Positions 42,757 through 53,862 are shown, counted from the stretch's first letter. The stretch: DNA of 64,000 nucleotides from Cylindrotheca closterium (GCA_933822405.4 CAKOGP040001914.1:233876-297875); one strand, 5' to 3'. Notes: generated by a model not told the origin, from the sequence alone. Translations and numbers: made by a program.

Positions 42757-43422
42757 CAGCCTACTGTATTGCATGACACGTGGGCCCACCTACCATAATA
42801 GCTAGCCAGTTTTCGTGGACGTTCGAAGATTGGGATTTGAGGCTGACATCCAGCCGTTTGTGCCATGACATGAATGGAACGCTTTTAAAATCATCACGGC
42901 ATTTTGTTTTTATATATTAGCGTACCAGGTACCGGTACGCACGTGCCGGTAATGGTCAACCAACTGTAGGTCGCGGTATGATATTGGGGAAATGATACCT
43001 TACCAACTGGCAACTGCAATGCTTGACGTCAATTGTTGTAGTGTGTGAAAAAATGTGCCTTTCATTTTTCACCACGTCTAATATATATTGAATATCGTTA
43101 TATAAAAAAATTCTAAGTTGCGAATGATCCGGACATTCTCGAAGAATTTCAGTGCCAGGAAGTCTAGGTGATTTTCTTTTTTAATAAGTGAAGCGCTATT
43201 TCTATTACGCTGGTGAAACTTTCGGCATTAGAAAAAAGAGCGAAAATTCTGTCCACCACTGTTTTCTGCGTTCCAGGAGATCTCAAATTCACATCATCGA
43301 GCCTGAAACTGCAAATTCTCACCACCGTATCACTCAATCGCGCTCATCCGTTTCACAAATATCCCACATTAAAAAAATACTGTAGATCCTAACAAGAACT
43401 TGAGTCACTGGGACTACCAAAC
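42757..43422. other. Intergenic region before ATPase copy B
   Basis: 666 bp. It carries the right copy of the 44-bp dispersed repeat (42810-42853) and a dense GTACC/GGTAC cluster with TACCGGTA at 42930-42937. AT-rich sequence at 43080-43110 may hold core promoter elements for copy B. No coding sequence was recognised. Confidence 0.5.
42810..42853 (+). repeat. 44-bp dispersed repeat, right copy
   Basis: Matches 35591-35634 at 41 of 44 positions in the same orientation; see the left copy. Neither copy lies within a recognised reading frame. Confidence 0.8.
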
Positions 43423-46400
43423 ATGACATCTCTGGAACTGTTTGGACGAGAAAAGGAAGTATCAACTCTAAAGTCCTGTTTTCAACGACTGGTGAATACT
43501 GGGCCCGAAGGTATTGTGACAGATGGAGATGTCACAATGACCGAGTGCTTCCTCAAATCTGAAATAGACAAAGAGCTGGTCTTACTAGCAGGGCAATCAG
43601 GTTCAGGAAAATCAGCCTTGAGTCGGAGTGTCATCAAGGATGTCAACAACCTGGACAATGCACTGTTCGTGGAGGGAAAGTTTGATTTGATTACCAGTAA
43701 CGAGGTATGGACCCCTTCGTTTGCACAAATGGTACTGCGAAATCGTTCTCTCATCTTTTGTTTTTCAGCCATATTCAGGTGTCGCAAGGGCATTCAGCAC
43801 AATCTGTCGGCATCTGCTATCTCATTCGGAAGAATCCATTACTGCTGTCGGAAAATTGCTATCAAAGGAACTCGAAGATGAAGTGTGCAACCTTATTCCA
43901 TTGATTCCAGAGCTCAAGACTGTCGTCGGGCCATATGTTGGTTCAAAGCGAAATACAGGGAACGGCATGCCGCAGGGCAGCCTCGAAAGCAGACAAAAGA
44001 GATGGAAGTATGCCTTCAGATTGTTAAGCAGAGCATTGAACTCTGTTTTTTCTCCCATCGTCCTTGTGTTAGACGATTTACAGTGGGCTGATGTATCATC
44101 ATTGCAAGTCATCGATTATCTGGTCTCAGACATGCAAAACCCAAATCGATTGATGATAATTGGATGTTATCGATCTGAAGAAGTCGAAGATGGGGACATA
44201 TTATCGAGCAACATCGAGATCCTGAAGGAAAGACAACAAAAGTATGGCTTCAACTTGACCGAAATGAAAATCAATAGCTGTCAACTGGATGATGTGAACA
44301 AGATCATAATGAAAAAGCTTTCCATTGAGGATAAAAATGAGACTTTGCAGCTAGCGCAGATATGTTACAAACGAACATTGGGGAATGCGTTCTTCGTGCT
44401 TCAGTTTATGGCAATGCTTGAGAAAGAAGGATTATTGGAATTCAAAAAGAGCAAGTCCAAATGGATTTGGGATATGGACAAGATCAAAGCTCGAGCAAAT
44501 TACATGTCCGATGTGGTAGACTTGCTACAAGGTCGTATGGAAAGGATGTCAGATGAAATGAAGCTATTGTTACAATATGCGGCTTGTCTGGGGACAAGCT
44601 TCACTGTGCCTACGATCGACATTGTATGGAAGCAGCACGGTACAGATGACTCCGAGAATACGTCTGATGTTGTAGCGTTGCTGCGTGAAATGGAGGACGA
44701 GGCCTTCATTGAGAAATATGGTGACAATGGGTATAAATGGGTCCACGACAAGGTTCAAGAGGCAGCCATTTCGTTGACCGACATTGTCAACGACGCGTTC
44801 AAATTCAAGATCGGCAAGACTTTGGTGTCGGCCCTGAACGGCAAACAAATGGACAGAAAGCTCTTCGATGTAGTGGATATGATCAACCATGGCTGTGTCA
44901 GCGCCAGACCAGATCTTGCAGCTCTGAATCTACGGGCAGCGGAGAAGGCGGAGGGGCTAAGCGCATTCGAAAGTGCAAAGAGTTATGTGCAATGTGGCAT
45001 TGCATTGTTACCAAGAGACTGCTGGACGTCTCACAAAGATCTGACTTTGGCGTTGTATTATTTGGGCACAAAGATGCAGCTTGCTCTTGACAATCGCGAA
45101 GCCGCCACGACTTTCTCCGACGCTGTGTTCGCCAGGGAAAATATAAGTGTAATGGAGAGGCTGCCTTTGAGTATGGCATTTATTGAAAAGCTAAGTGCTG
45201 GAGAAGCTGGTGCGAAGAAGGAGGCCCTGGATATGAGCTTGAACCTGCTGAACGAGTTGAATTATCCTCTTGTATGGAGCAAGAAAACTGTCGCCATCCA
45301 GGCAATTCACAATCTACTCAAGACGATGAAAGCGACCAAGAAGTGGGCTGAGAAGAATGAAAAAGACGCATTGATGAGCGCGATGACCGACCCAAGACTT
45401 CTTGCAATCACTAGGCTGCTAGCTCACGTTGGGTACAACAGCTATCACTTGGAGCAAATTTACCTCTCTACGCTGGGAATTTGCCACCAAGTGAATATGA
45501 GTCTCAAGCATGGCAAGAACGATCTGTCTGGGATTGCGTTGGTCAACATCGGTTTTATGTCTTGGGCTGTTCTGAAGGAAGACTTCAGTGTTGCCTCGTC
45601 CACCATTGAAAAATCCTTGCTGATACAAGATACCTTGGATCCACAATATGAAGGCCAAGCAAGATGGATTGCATATGTTCTTTGTTTGTACTGGAATCGG
45701 GCATTCGACAATCACGTAGCCCTGGAGTGCTACAAGAGTGCAATGCGAGTTGGAGACACCGAGTACGCAACTTACAGCCTCGCCCTCGCCTACGTTTGGT
45801 TGCCGTATGCCAGCGGGAAACCACTAGCGACGGCGATGAACGAGTGTCCCAAGCTTATCCTTCACTTCAATGAGTTGCAGCAAGCGGAGCAAACGACAAG
45901 TGTGAAGATGTACTTCCAAATGATGGCCAGCCTCACAAAAAACACTGATGTTGTCCCAGAGCTTGAAGGGTCGATCTTTAGCCGAAAAAGAGATAGTGTT
46001 AGCACTGCCCCACTTCAAGCTACCCTTCACTTCTTGGAAGGTGAATTGCTTATACTATCAAATATGGATCTTGCCGCACAGCGCGCTCTTCGAGATGGCG
46101 ATAAGTATCAAAAGCTCGGTCCTGGGGTCTTTCTTGGAATGATAGAAATGTTCCACAGAGGCATTGCCTTGTTTGCAGCCGCTCGACGACACAAAAAGAG
46201 AAAGTACAGAACCAATGCAAACAAGATTCGCAAGACTGTCAAACAGTGGATCAAGGATGGCAATCCCAATGTCGAGCACTATGACTTGCTGCTAGACGCT
46301 GAACATGCTGCCTTGAGCTCCAAGACGTATGCTAAGGCCCACAAACTGTATCAAGCATCGATCGAATCGGCTATCAAAATAGGCCACTTGATGCACAGTG

Positions 46401-46615
46401 GTTTGTGCAATGAGCGATACGCAGACTTTTTGTTGCATACTTGCTCGGATGGTGCAGTGCATCGAATGACCGAAGCGATTCGATTCTATGGGGAATGGGG
46501 CGCTGTGGGAAAGGTCAATCAATTGAAGCATCAAATCAGGGGTATTGATGGTAGTAAGGAAGCTTGTAAAACAACAACGGAACCAGGTTCATCTGGTTCA
46601 TGTCATGATTTGTAG
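43423..46615 (+). CDS. STAND/AAA-type P-loop ATPase with TPR-like tail, copy B
   Basis: Two exons, 43423-43704 and 43769-46615, give 1,042 residues. Walker A is GQSGSGKSA (57-65) and Walker B again LVLDDLQWAD. The architecture is that of copy A. It differs in three ways: the N-terminal third has diverged (start MTSLELFGREKEV), the two later introns of copies A and C are absent with the reading frame simply continuous (CHQVNMSLKHG; YSLALAYVWLPY), and the central part 44745-45310 and the C-terminal block 46180-46600 are almost identical to A and C at the nucleotide level. This mosaic suggests gene conversion from another family member. The frame is intact, so the protein is probably made. The last codons (GSSGSCHDL) are shared only with the remnant at 35.9 kb. 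Confidence 0.87.
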
Positions 46616-47005
46616 AACTTAGGTAACCGGGGGGTTGTCTGGAAACACTAATATTTTATCAGTACGAGTATCACAAAAATATGACTCACTAATAGGTAGA
46701 GGCGTAGGATGAAAAGGTTTATCAAGATATCGCCTTGGGAGTATTTTCGATCACAAATGAACATCGCGTTACGAAAAAACCTTTTAGAAAGACCCGACGA
46801 ACAGATATTTAATGATGGTAGCGCTATTCCGATAAGAAATTGTTCGCTCTTCTGATAAAAAATACTGTGCGAGAGTCACTGTTCTACACGTTCAGAATCT
46901 CGTCATTTGATGAAATCATCTCGAAAGCGGTTACAGTTTTAAAATTGTGTGTCACAGTTCCAAAACATCAACCTACCCTCTATTGAACCAGCTAATCCTA
47001 ATACA
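46616..47005. other. Spacer between ATPase copies B and C
   Basis: 390 bp with scattered similarity to the spacer before copy A (35911-36174): ATATCGCCTTGGG-GTATT, CAGACCCGACG/AAGACCCGACG and GCGAGAGTCACT occur in the same order in both. This supports duplication of the whole B-C type pair. It should contain the copy C promoter. Confidence 0.6.
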
Positions 47006-50000
47006 ATGCCAGACCTTGGGCTATTTGGAAGAGAGGAGGAGGTATCAACTCTGCAATCGTGCTTCCAACGCATGGTGGCGAAGACCGAGGGCACTATCGT
47101 CAGGTGTGACGTAAATTTCACGACTGACATCCCACAAGCAGACAAAGAGCTTGTATTCGTTCTGGGGCATTCGGGAGTAGGGAAGTCTTCTTTAACGAGG
47201 AGCCTCATGAAAGATGTTGCCCGTCTTGAGAATGCACTCTTCGTGGAGGGAAAATTCGACTTAACTACAAGTAACGAGGTATGTATCCGTCGATTGAGCA
47301 AACGTAACAACGAAATCGCTCTCATATTCCGCCTTTCAGCCTTATTCGGGTGTCTCAAAGGCGTTTGGTACACTATGTCGGCAGCTGTTATCTCATTCTG
47401 AGGAATCAATTGCTGCAGTTAGCGACCTTCTATCAAAGGAACTCAACGGTGAAGTCCAGGATCTCCTTCTTGGGTTGATTCCTGAGTTAAGCGAGATCAT
47501 AGGCCTACCAACAAATGCAAAGAAAAGTGCTGTTAAGAATATCTCAAGTTCAAGTCTAGAAAACCGACAAGAAAGATGGAAGTATTCCTTCAGGTTGCTG
47601 AGCAGAGCGTTGAACTCTGTCTTCTCTCCCATTGTGCTCGTATTAGACGATTTGCAATGGGCGGATGTATCATCTTTGCAAGTGATCGATTATCTGGTCT
47701 CAGATATGCAAAACTTCAACCAACTAATGATCATTGGATGCTTTCGATCCGAAGAGGTGATGGAAGGGGATGCACTTTCTCGGAGTGTCGAACGTTTGAA
47801 GGAGAGAGAAAGAAAGTGTGGTTTCAATTTGACTGAGATTACAGTCCACAGCTGTGCTCTAAAAGATGTCAACAAGATAATGATGACCAAACTTTCCATT
47901 GAGGATGAAAATGAGACTTTAGGACTAGCAAAGCTATGTTATAAGCGAACATTGGGAAATCCATTCTTTGTGCTTCAGTTCATGGCAATGCTCGAGAAAG
48001 AAGATCTGTTGCAATTCAACAGAAGTGAATCAAAATGGACATGGGACATTGTCAAGATTAAAGAAAGGGTTTGCTTCATGTCGGATGTCGTAGATCTGCT
48101 TCAAGGTCGTATGAGAAAAATGTCAGAGGATGTGCAGCTGCTTCTACAGTATGCTGCTTGTATTGGAACAAGCTTCACGCTGGACACTATAGACACCATT
48201 TGGAACGAGCATGGTACAGGCAAATCTCCAGCTTTGGGTTTGCTCCAGGTGATGCAAGACGAGCAATTCGTCGAACCATATGATGGTGGTGGCGATGATG
48301 GCTACAAATGGTTCCACGACAAGGTTCAAGAGGCAGCCATTTCGTTGACCGACATTGTCAACGACGCGTTCAAATTCAAGATCGGCAAGACTTTGGTGTC
48401 GGCCCTGAATGACAAACAAATGGATAGAAAGCTCTTCGATGTAGTGGATATGATCAACCATGGCGATGTCAGCGCGAGACCAGATCTTGCCGCTCTGAAT
48501 CTACGGGCAGCGGAGAAGGCGGAGGGGCTAAGCGCATTCGAAAGTGCAAAGAGTTATGTGCAGTGTGGCATTGCATTGTTACCAAGAGACTGCTGGACGT
48601 CTCATAAAGATCTGACTTTGGCGTTGTATTCTTTGGGCACAAAGATGCAGCTTGCTCTTGACAATCGCGAAGCCGCCACGACTTTCTCCGACGCTGTGTT
48701 CGCCAGGGAAAATATAAGTGTAATGGAGAGGCTGCCTTTGAGTATGGCATTTATTGAAAAGCTAAGTGCTGGAGAAGCTGGTGCGAAGAAGGAGGCCCTG
48801 GATATGAGCTTGAGCCTGTTGAACGAGTTGAATTATCCTCTTGTATGGAGCAAGAAAACTGTCGCCATCCAGGCAATTCACAATCTACTCAAGGTTATGA
48901 AAGCAACCATGAAGTGGGCTTCGAAAAAGGACGGAGTCGCATCAATGATTGAAATGACTGATCCAAAGAACCTTGCCATCACCAGGCTGCTGGAACGCGT
49001 AGGATTTTGCAGTTATCATCTAGAGTTGATATTTCTGTCGGGCTTGAGTATATCTCATCAGGCGAGAATGGTAAGTATCTGGACCCATCCGGTTGCCATG
49101 TGACTTCCCGACTTTCCTGACTCATTTTTGTTTCGACTTTAGACGCTGAAATATGGAACCAATGATCTGTCGGGAGTAGCTCTAGTCAACATCGGATTCA
49201 TGGCATGGGCAGTTTTGAAAGAAGACTTTGGCACTTCATTGATGTGCGTCCAAAAGGCGCTGTCGATTCAAGATTCGTTAGGACCTCGATATGAAGGTCA
49301 TGCTCGATGGACGGGTCATATTCTTTGCCTTTGCTGGCACTTGCCCTTTGAAAATTGTGTTGCCCCAGCTCTGGAATTCTATAAATCTGCCATGAGGGTA
49401 GGTGATGTTGAGTATGGAACTTGGAGCCTCGTTTTAGGTAAGGTTCTTCGATTCAATGCAATCTCGTTGTTCCTCAAGGTTCTAATCTCACGGTATCCAA
49501 AGCGTTTTCTTGGCTGCCGTATGCCATGGGCCATTCCTTAACGGCGATATTGAAGGACTCGCCACAGCTCATATCATGCTTCGAAGAACTGTGCCAAACA
49601 GAGCAGGCAATTATCATTAAGATGTTGTTACAAATGGTTCAGAATCTGACCAACAGAGACGGTATCGTCCCAGAGCTCGAAGGAAATACTTTCAGTGCCG
49701 AGCGAGATATAATGGTAACTTCTGGTCCAATCTATGGCAATGTTGTCTTCGTCGAGGGCGAATTACTTCTTCTGTCGAATATAGATCTAGCTGCAGAGCG
49801 AGCTCTTCGAGATGGCGATAAGTACCAAAAGATTCTCCCCGGTGTCTTTCTCGGAATGATAGAAATGTTTCACAGAGGAATTGCCTTGTTTGCAGCTGCG
49901 CGCCGACACAAAAAGAGAAAGTACAGAACCAATGCAAACAAGATTCGCAAGACTGTCAAACAGTGGATCAAGGATGGCAATCCCAATGTCGAGCACTATG

Positions 50001-50332
50001 ACTTGCTGCTAGACGCTGAACATGCTGCCTTGAGCTCCAAGACGTATGCTAAGGCCCACAAACTGTATCAAGCATCGATCGAATCGGCTATCAAAATAGG
50101 CCACTTGATGCACAGTGGTTTGTGCAATGAGCGATACGCAGACTTTTTGTTGCATACTTGCTCGGATGGTGCAGTGCATCGAATGACCGAAGCGATTCGA
50201 TTCTATGGGGAATGGGGCGCTGTGGGAAAGGTCAAGCAATTGAAGCATCAAATCAGGGGTATTGATGGTAGTAAGGAAGCTTGTAAAACACCGACCGAGC
50301 CAGGTTCACCTCAACTATCCAATTCTTTGTAA
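47006..50332 (+). CDS. STAND/AAA-type P-loop ATPase with TPR-like tail, copy C
   Basis: Four exons, 47006-47278, 47340-49070, 49143-49437 and 49503-50332, give 1,042 residues. Residues 1-91 and the first 115 residues of exon 2 are the same as in copy A, and the 61 bp first intron is identical too. Walker A GHSGVGKSS and Walker B LVLDDLQWAD are intact. Introns 2 (72 bp) and 3 (65 bp) sit exactly where copy A has them. Later parts differ from A by scattered changes and a few extra residues (YDGGGDDGYKW). The protein should have the same biochemical role as copy A, with possible differences in what its TPR-like tail binds. The start follows the Met aligned with copy A; an in-frame ATG at 46949 would add 19 residues not supported by copy A. 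Confidence 0.87.
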
Positions 50333-50845
50333 AACCTTGGCGAAGCTGAATGAATTGAGGCTTCAGCTGCGATCATAAGTGATGCCCCAGGATGGAAATT
50401 AAGTATTTTGTTTGTGCATCGTATTGGCTGTGCTGGAAGCGTGAAGGGAGCGATGCTGGAAGCATGAAGCAAGCGATGCTGGCCTTGTACCGAGTGAATC
50501 ATCGCTTAAGGAACCGGTAAAACCGCCTTGCGCTCTTAATCCTGGAATTGGTGAACTCCAATGGATTGTTGATGATTGTTATTCTTAATAGAACTGTACT
50601 AAAAGGTGCTCTTGAAAGCATGTTGTAGATCATAATCAGGAGAGGAAACGCTTACCGAAGAATCTATCGCAACATGAACCTTTTCATTCTGCTCTGCTGC
50701 ATGTACCGCGAAAAGTCTACCAATATGGCCAATCGTGCAAAAGAAACTGGACAAATAGGCTTCAAGTATCTTTTATGTGGCTAGGAAAACTTCGACAATC
50801 CGTTGCGTTTCAATGGCAGGGATCGGTCAAACAGTATAGTTGAAA
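50333..50845. other. Intergenic region after ATPase copy C
   Basis: 513 bp between convergent genes. The first 180 bp resemble the sequence after copy A (GCTTCAGCTG, AGCATGAAGC-AGCGATG, CCGAGTGAATC). The rest shows no recognisable feature. Confidence 0.5.
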
Positions 50846-51838
50846 CTATTGGGGATTCGATGACTTTGCCCGTTCTTGCTCTTGCTCGATGTCGTCTCGC
50901 GGTCGCAAGATGATCATTCCCTTGCGCGCTTGGTCCTCCAAGGATTCCTTGTATTCTTCTGCTCGTGCCATCAGCTGGTCATTCATACTGTTGACACCAG
51001 CAAAGAAATGTTCGTTATCTTCTTCGACCGAATTTTGTCTGATCTTTTCTCTCATTTGATCTTTCTGTTCTCTTTCTAGTCTTTGCTTTCTTAGTTTTGC
51101 TAGAGTCTCGGCCTTTTGCAATTCCATTTCGGCTTGAGCTTTGAGCCGTTCCACTTCAATGAGCTTTTGATGATGTTCTTGTTCCTCCTCAGCTTCCTTT
51201 CTGGCCCTGGCGAGCACCATTTCCCTGTGCTCTTCAAACGACTTTGGTTCAAAATTTGGATCAAGGTAATCCGGTTCCTTCACTTCTTCCTCCTTCTCTT
51301 CTTCCTCCTTCTCTTCTTCTTCCTTCTCCTCTTCAACCTCCTTCTCCTCTTCAACCTCCTTTTCTTCGAGTGGAGCTTTCGGGGTCTTGGAATGAGAGGC
51401 TCTTTCTTCTTCCATTGCGGAAACAATCAATTTCTTCTTCTTCATGAGTCGTGGTTTATCGTCCTGAGTGAGGTTAAGGCGTTTGTAGAGGAGCGAGACA
51501 ATGGCCTTGAAGCTCTTCTCTTCAACGTCGAACTTCTTGGCAAGTTTCTTTGCTTCCTTAACGATCTTGACATCGCTTGGAAGTTTTGTCTTACTGCTCT
51601 TGCTACTCTTGCTGCTCTTACCACTCTTACTACTCTTACTGCTCTTTCCACTAGAAACAGAAGCACCAGAACTGTGTTTGAGGCTTCGTTTCGACGATGG
51701 CTTTTTCACTTTGGACAATAATTTAGTCGTATCTCTCTTGGGAGACTTGGGTTCGCCAGCATCCTCCTCATGGCTGTCGTGGTGATGATCCATGGTGGCT
51801 GTTGTTGGCTCTGTAGCTAGCTCTTTATCTTTGATCAT
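50846..51838 (-). CDS. Lys/Glu-rich coiled-coil protein of unknown function
   Basis: 330 residues, one exon. It has a Ser/Lys-rich segment (SGKSSKSSKSGKSSKS, about 65-85), a short ordered region (KIVKEAKKLAKKFDVEEKSF, SLLYKRLNLTQDD) that looks like a small helical domain, a Glu/Lys repeat tract (EEEKEVEEEKEEEEKEEE, about 165-190) and a long coiled coil to about residue 280 (EVERLKAQAEMELQKAETLA). The C-terminus ends with GMIILRPRDDIEQEQERAKS. I do not recognise a family. Repeats of the Glu/Lys tract are built from short DNA repeats (CTTCTTCCT) and are likely to vary in length. Two Met codons at 1 and 16 are possible starts. Confidence 0.75.
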   Translation of the reverse strand: MIKDKELATEPTTATMDHHHDSHEEDAGEPKSPKRDTTKLLSKVKKPSSKRSLKHSSGASVSSGKSSKSSKSGKSSKSSKSSKTKLPSDVKIVKEAKKLAKKFDVEEKSFKAIVSLLYKRLNLTQDDKPRLMKKKKLIVSAMEEERASHSKTPKAPLEEKEVEEEKEVEEEKEEEEKEEEEKEEEVKEPDYLDPNFEPKSFEEHREMVLARARKEAEEEQEHHQKLIEVERLKAQAEMELQKAETLAKLRKQRLEREQKDQMREKIRQNSVEEDNEHFFAGVNSMNDQLMARAEEYKESLEDQARKGMIILRPRDDIEQEQERAKSSNPQ

Positions 51839-52296
51839 TGTTGAAATAGTCAGGTTTTGGTTTATGACAACCCTCGTCCGCTTATTTTGCCAGATACATA
51901 GTCGTGAAAGGCGACGAATGTCTCCTTTTTTCCGTTGAAATGTGATCAGACGTATGGTTCCGATGATGTCGTGTTGGTCGTGCGTACCTCTTGGGCCTAA
52001 TCAGACGTACGATATATACCGACTGTACGATAATTCTTTGTTGAGGCGATGCCAGCGGGAATATTCGAACGATACGTGTTTTTAAAAGTTTCGGGGTTCG
52101 GTTTTCTTTTTTGTTCGTAACAATTATGTAATTCCAGATTCCCTTTCGTCTGGTCGTAGTATTACGCGTTCTCGCAGTCACGCGTTCGTTGTTCGACGAC
52201 CAATCGCAACGCGAAGAGAAACAAGTGAAAGTGCATCCGAACTCCAAATGCGGGTATAGATACGGTTAGCACAATAACACGCATGCAACAACAATA
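51839..52296. promoter_or_regulatory. Divergent intergenic region before the JmjC-type gene
   Basis: 458 bp between divergent starts. GATATATACC at 52011-52020 is the best TATA-like sequence. CGTACG/ACGTAC-type sequences recur (51950-52010). No coding sequence was seen. Confidence 0.35.
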
Positions 52297-53862
52297 ATGG
52301 AAGGCATTCTAGAAGGTGCCATGGAAAAGGCCAACTATGGAAAGCTAAAAGAAATCCTTCTGGATGGAAAGCGATCTGCTTCTGTTTTGTTGGAAGAACA
52401 AAACAAAGAACAATCGCCATCGTCAACAAGAACAAGAACAACAACAACAACAATACGAACAACGACATCAAGAAGTCAGAATGAGCCAGCAGACAAACGC
52501 CAGAAAGGAGATCCTTTGAACCGATATTCTGGCTGGACGGTTCCTTCCAACAGTCACATTTTGGAAACAGTCGATATTGACACGATCACGCCAGAATCAT
52601 TTTACAGAGATTATGTTCGGCTGCGAAAACCGGTGGTGATTCGGGGATCGTTGCAAAAAGTTGCGGACGCGCCCAACTTGGACAATTGGAAGTCCGTTGA
52701 CTACCTCCGAACAAAGGCAGGAGATTCGACCGTCGTGGTGGAACAACGGTCTTCTGAAAAAGATTCTTTTGGAAAGGGCAATGAAAAATCCATGGCCTTT
52801 GGGGAGCTACTGGAATTGATTGCCAAGGGAGATGCCATGCATTATCTGACGACCCAAGATGTGGAAGCCAACGAGGATGGTCGGCCTGATCTCATGGCAC
52901 CCTTTATGAAACGATTTCAAGACGATTTTCCACTGCGTCCTATTCTAATGGGGAATCTGGTGCCGCAGAATATCAACGTGTGGATGGGGAACAACTCGGA
53001 TGGGGCGTCGTCTGGTTTGCATCATGACTATCATGACAACTTGTATTTGGTTCTGAAGGGAAAGAAACGATTCCGTCTCTTCAGTCCCATGGATACGGAG
53101 AAAATGTACACCAGAGGAAAGTTGTTACAGGTGCATGAAAATGGGAGAATCAATTACGAAGGGGACGAGACGACTGCCTATGGAGCAGATCTCAAGTCCG
53201 ATGCGGCTGCCACAGCGGCGATGCGAAAAGAAAGCGCAGAATCTATGCTCGCTCAAGCAGAACTAGACGTGGAAAACGGAGTAGATGGGGCTCAAGAACG
53301 TTTGGAAGCTGCCGAGTCTGCCATGGATGATGCTCTGGAAGCGCTGTTGGATGCGGAAGCAGATGACGAGGACGACGATGAAGATGAAGATGGCGGGACA
53401 TTGTTTTCGTCTCAAGGAGCCAAGTTTGATGATAACGACAACAACGACTACGGCGATGATGACGATGATGATGAAAATGATGGCCAAGAAGAAGATGAGC
53501 CAGAGCAAAATGATTCCAAGCCGAGTTCTACTGCTTCAAGTCGACGTTTGGTCGACAGAACTGTCAAGAACCCTGACAACTTTAGTCGGGTGCCATTTGA
53601 CATTCTGGATGACAAGAAGGAGCTAGACAAATCCTTCCCAGATATGTTGAACGCCAAGGCTGCCTTTTGTACGGTGGAAGAAGGAGAATGTTTGTATCTA
53701 CCAGCCTCTTGGTTCCATGAAGTACGATCCTTTGGAGGCAAGGGAGGGCATCTGGCAATGAACTACTGGTTTCATCCTCCAGATGCCGCGGATAACTTTG
53801 AAAAGCCATATACGACAAACTTTTGGCCAAACGACTTTGAGCAGCGGTTTGATTCACAATGA
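52297..53862 (+). CDS. JmjC/cupin_8-type Fe(II)/2-oxoglutarate hydroxylase with acidic insertion
   Basis: 521 residues, one exon. After a Thr/Arg-rich head (TRTRTTTTTIRTTTSR) comes the start of a cupin_8/JmjC fold: TPESFYRDYVRLRKPVVIRG (about 98-117). The iron site reads SGLHHDYHDNLYLVLKGKKR, where H242 and D244 form the HxD pair and the Lys/Arg after the strand would bind 2-oxoglutarate; the distal His is H474 in LPASWFHEVRS. Between the two halves, residues about 300-415 form a strongly acidic, low-complexity insertion (DDEDDDEDEDGG, DYGDDDDDDENDGQEED), which splits the barrel. The protein resembles JMJD7/tRNA-Yw-type small JmjC hydroxylases that hydroxylate proteins or RNA; substrate unknown. 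The acidic loop may contact a basic partner. Confidence 0.85.
   Translation: MEGILEGAMEKANYGKLKEILLDGKRSASVLLEEQNKEQSPSSTRTRTTTTTIRTTTSRSQNEPADKRQKGDPLNRYSGWTVPSNSHILETVDIDTITPESFYRDYVRLRKPVVIRGSLQKVADAPNLDNWKSVDYLRTKAGDSTVVVEQRSSEKDSFGKGNEKSMAFGELLELIAKGDAMHYLTTQDVEANEDGRPDLMAPFMKRFQDDFPLRPILMGNLVPQNINVWMGNNSDGASSGLHHDYHDNLYLVLKGKKRFRLFSPMDTEKMYTRGKLLQVHENGRINYEGDETTAYGADLKSDAAATAAMRKESAESMLAQAELDVENGVDGAQERLEAAESAMDDALEALLDAEADDEDDDEDEDGGTLFSSQGAKFDDNDNNDYGDDDDDDENDGQEEDEPEQNDSKPSSTASSRRLVDRTVKNPDNFSRVPFDILDDKKELDKSFPDMLNAKAAFCTVEEGECLYLPASWFHEVRSFGGKGGHLAMNYWFHPPDAADNFEKPYTTNFWPNDFEQRFDSQ

Noticed and set aside
49200..49541. Separate 113-residue gene inside ATPase copy C
   Set aside because: It is exon 3 plus the read-through of intron 3; alignment with copies A and B shows it is part of the ATPase gene.
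51285..51370. CTTCTTCCT repeats as a possible satellite or CRISPR-like array
   Set aside because: They encode the Glu/Lys tract of the coiled-coil protein on the minus strand and have no spacer structure.
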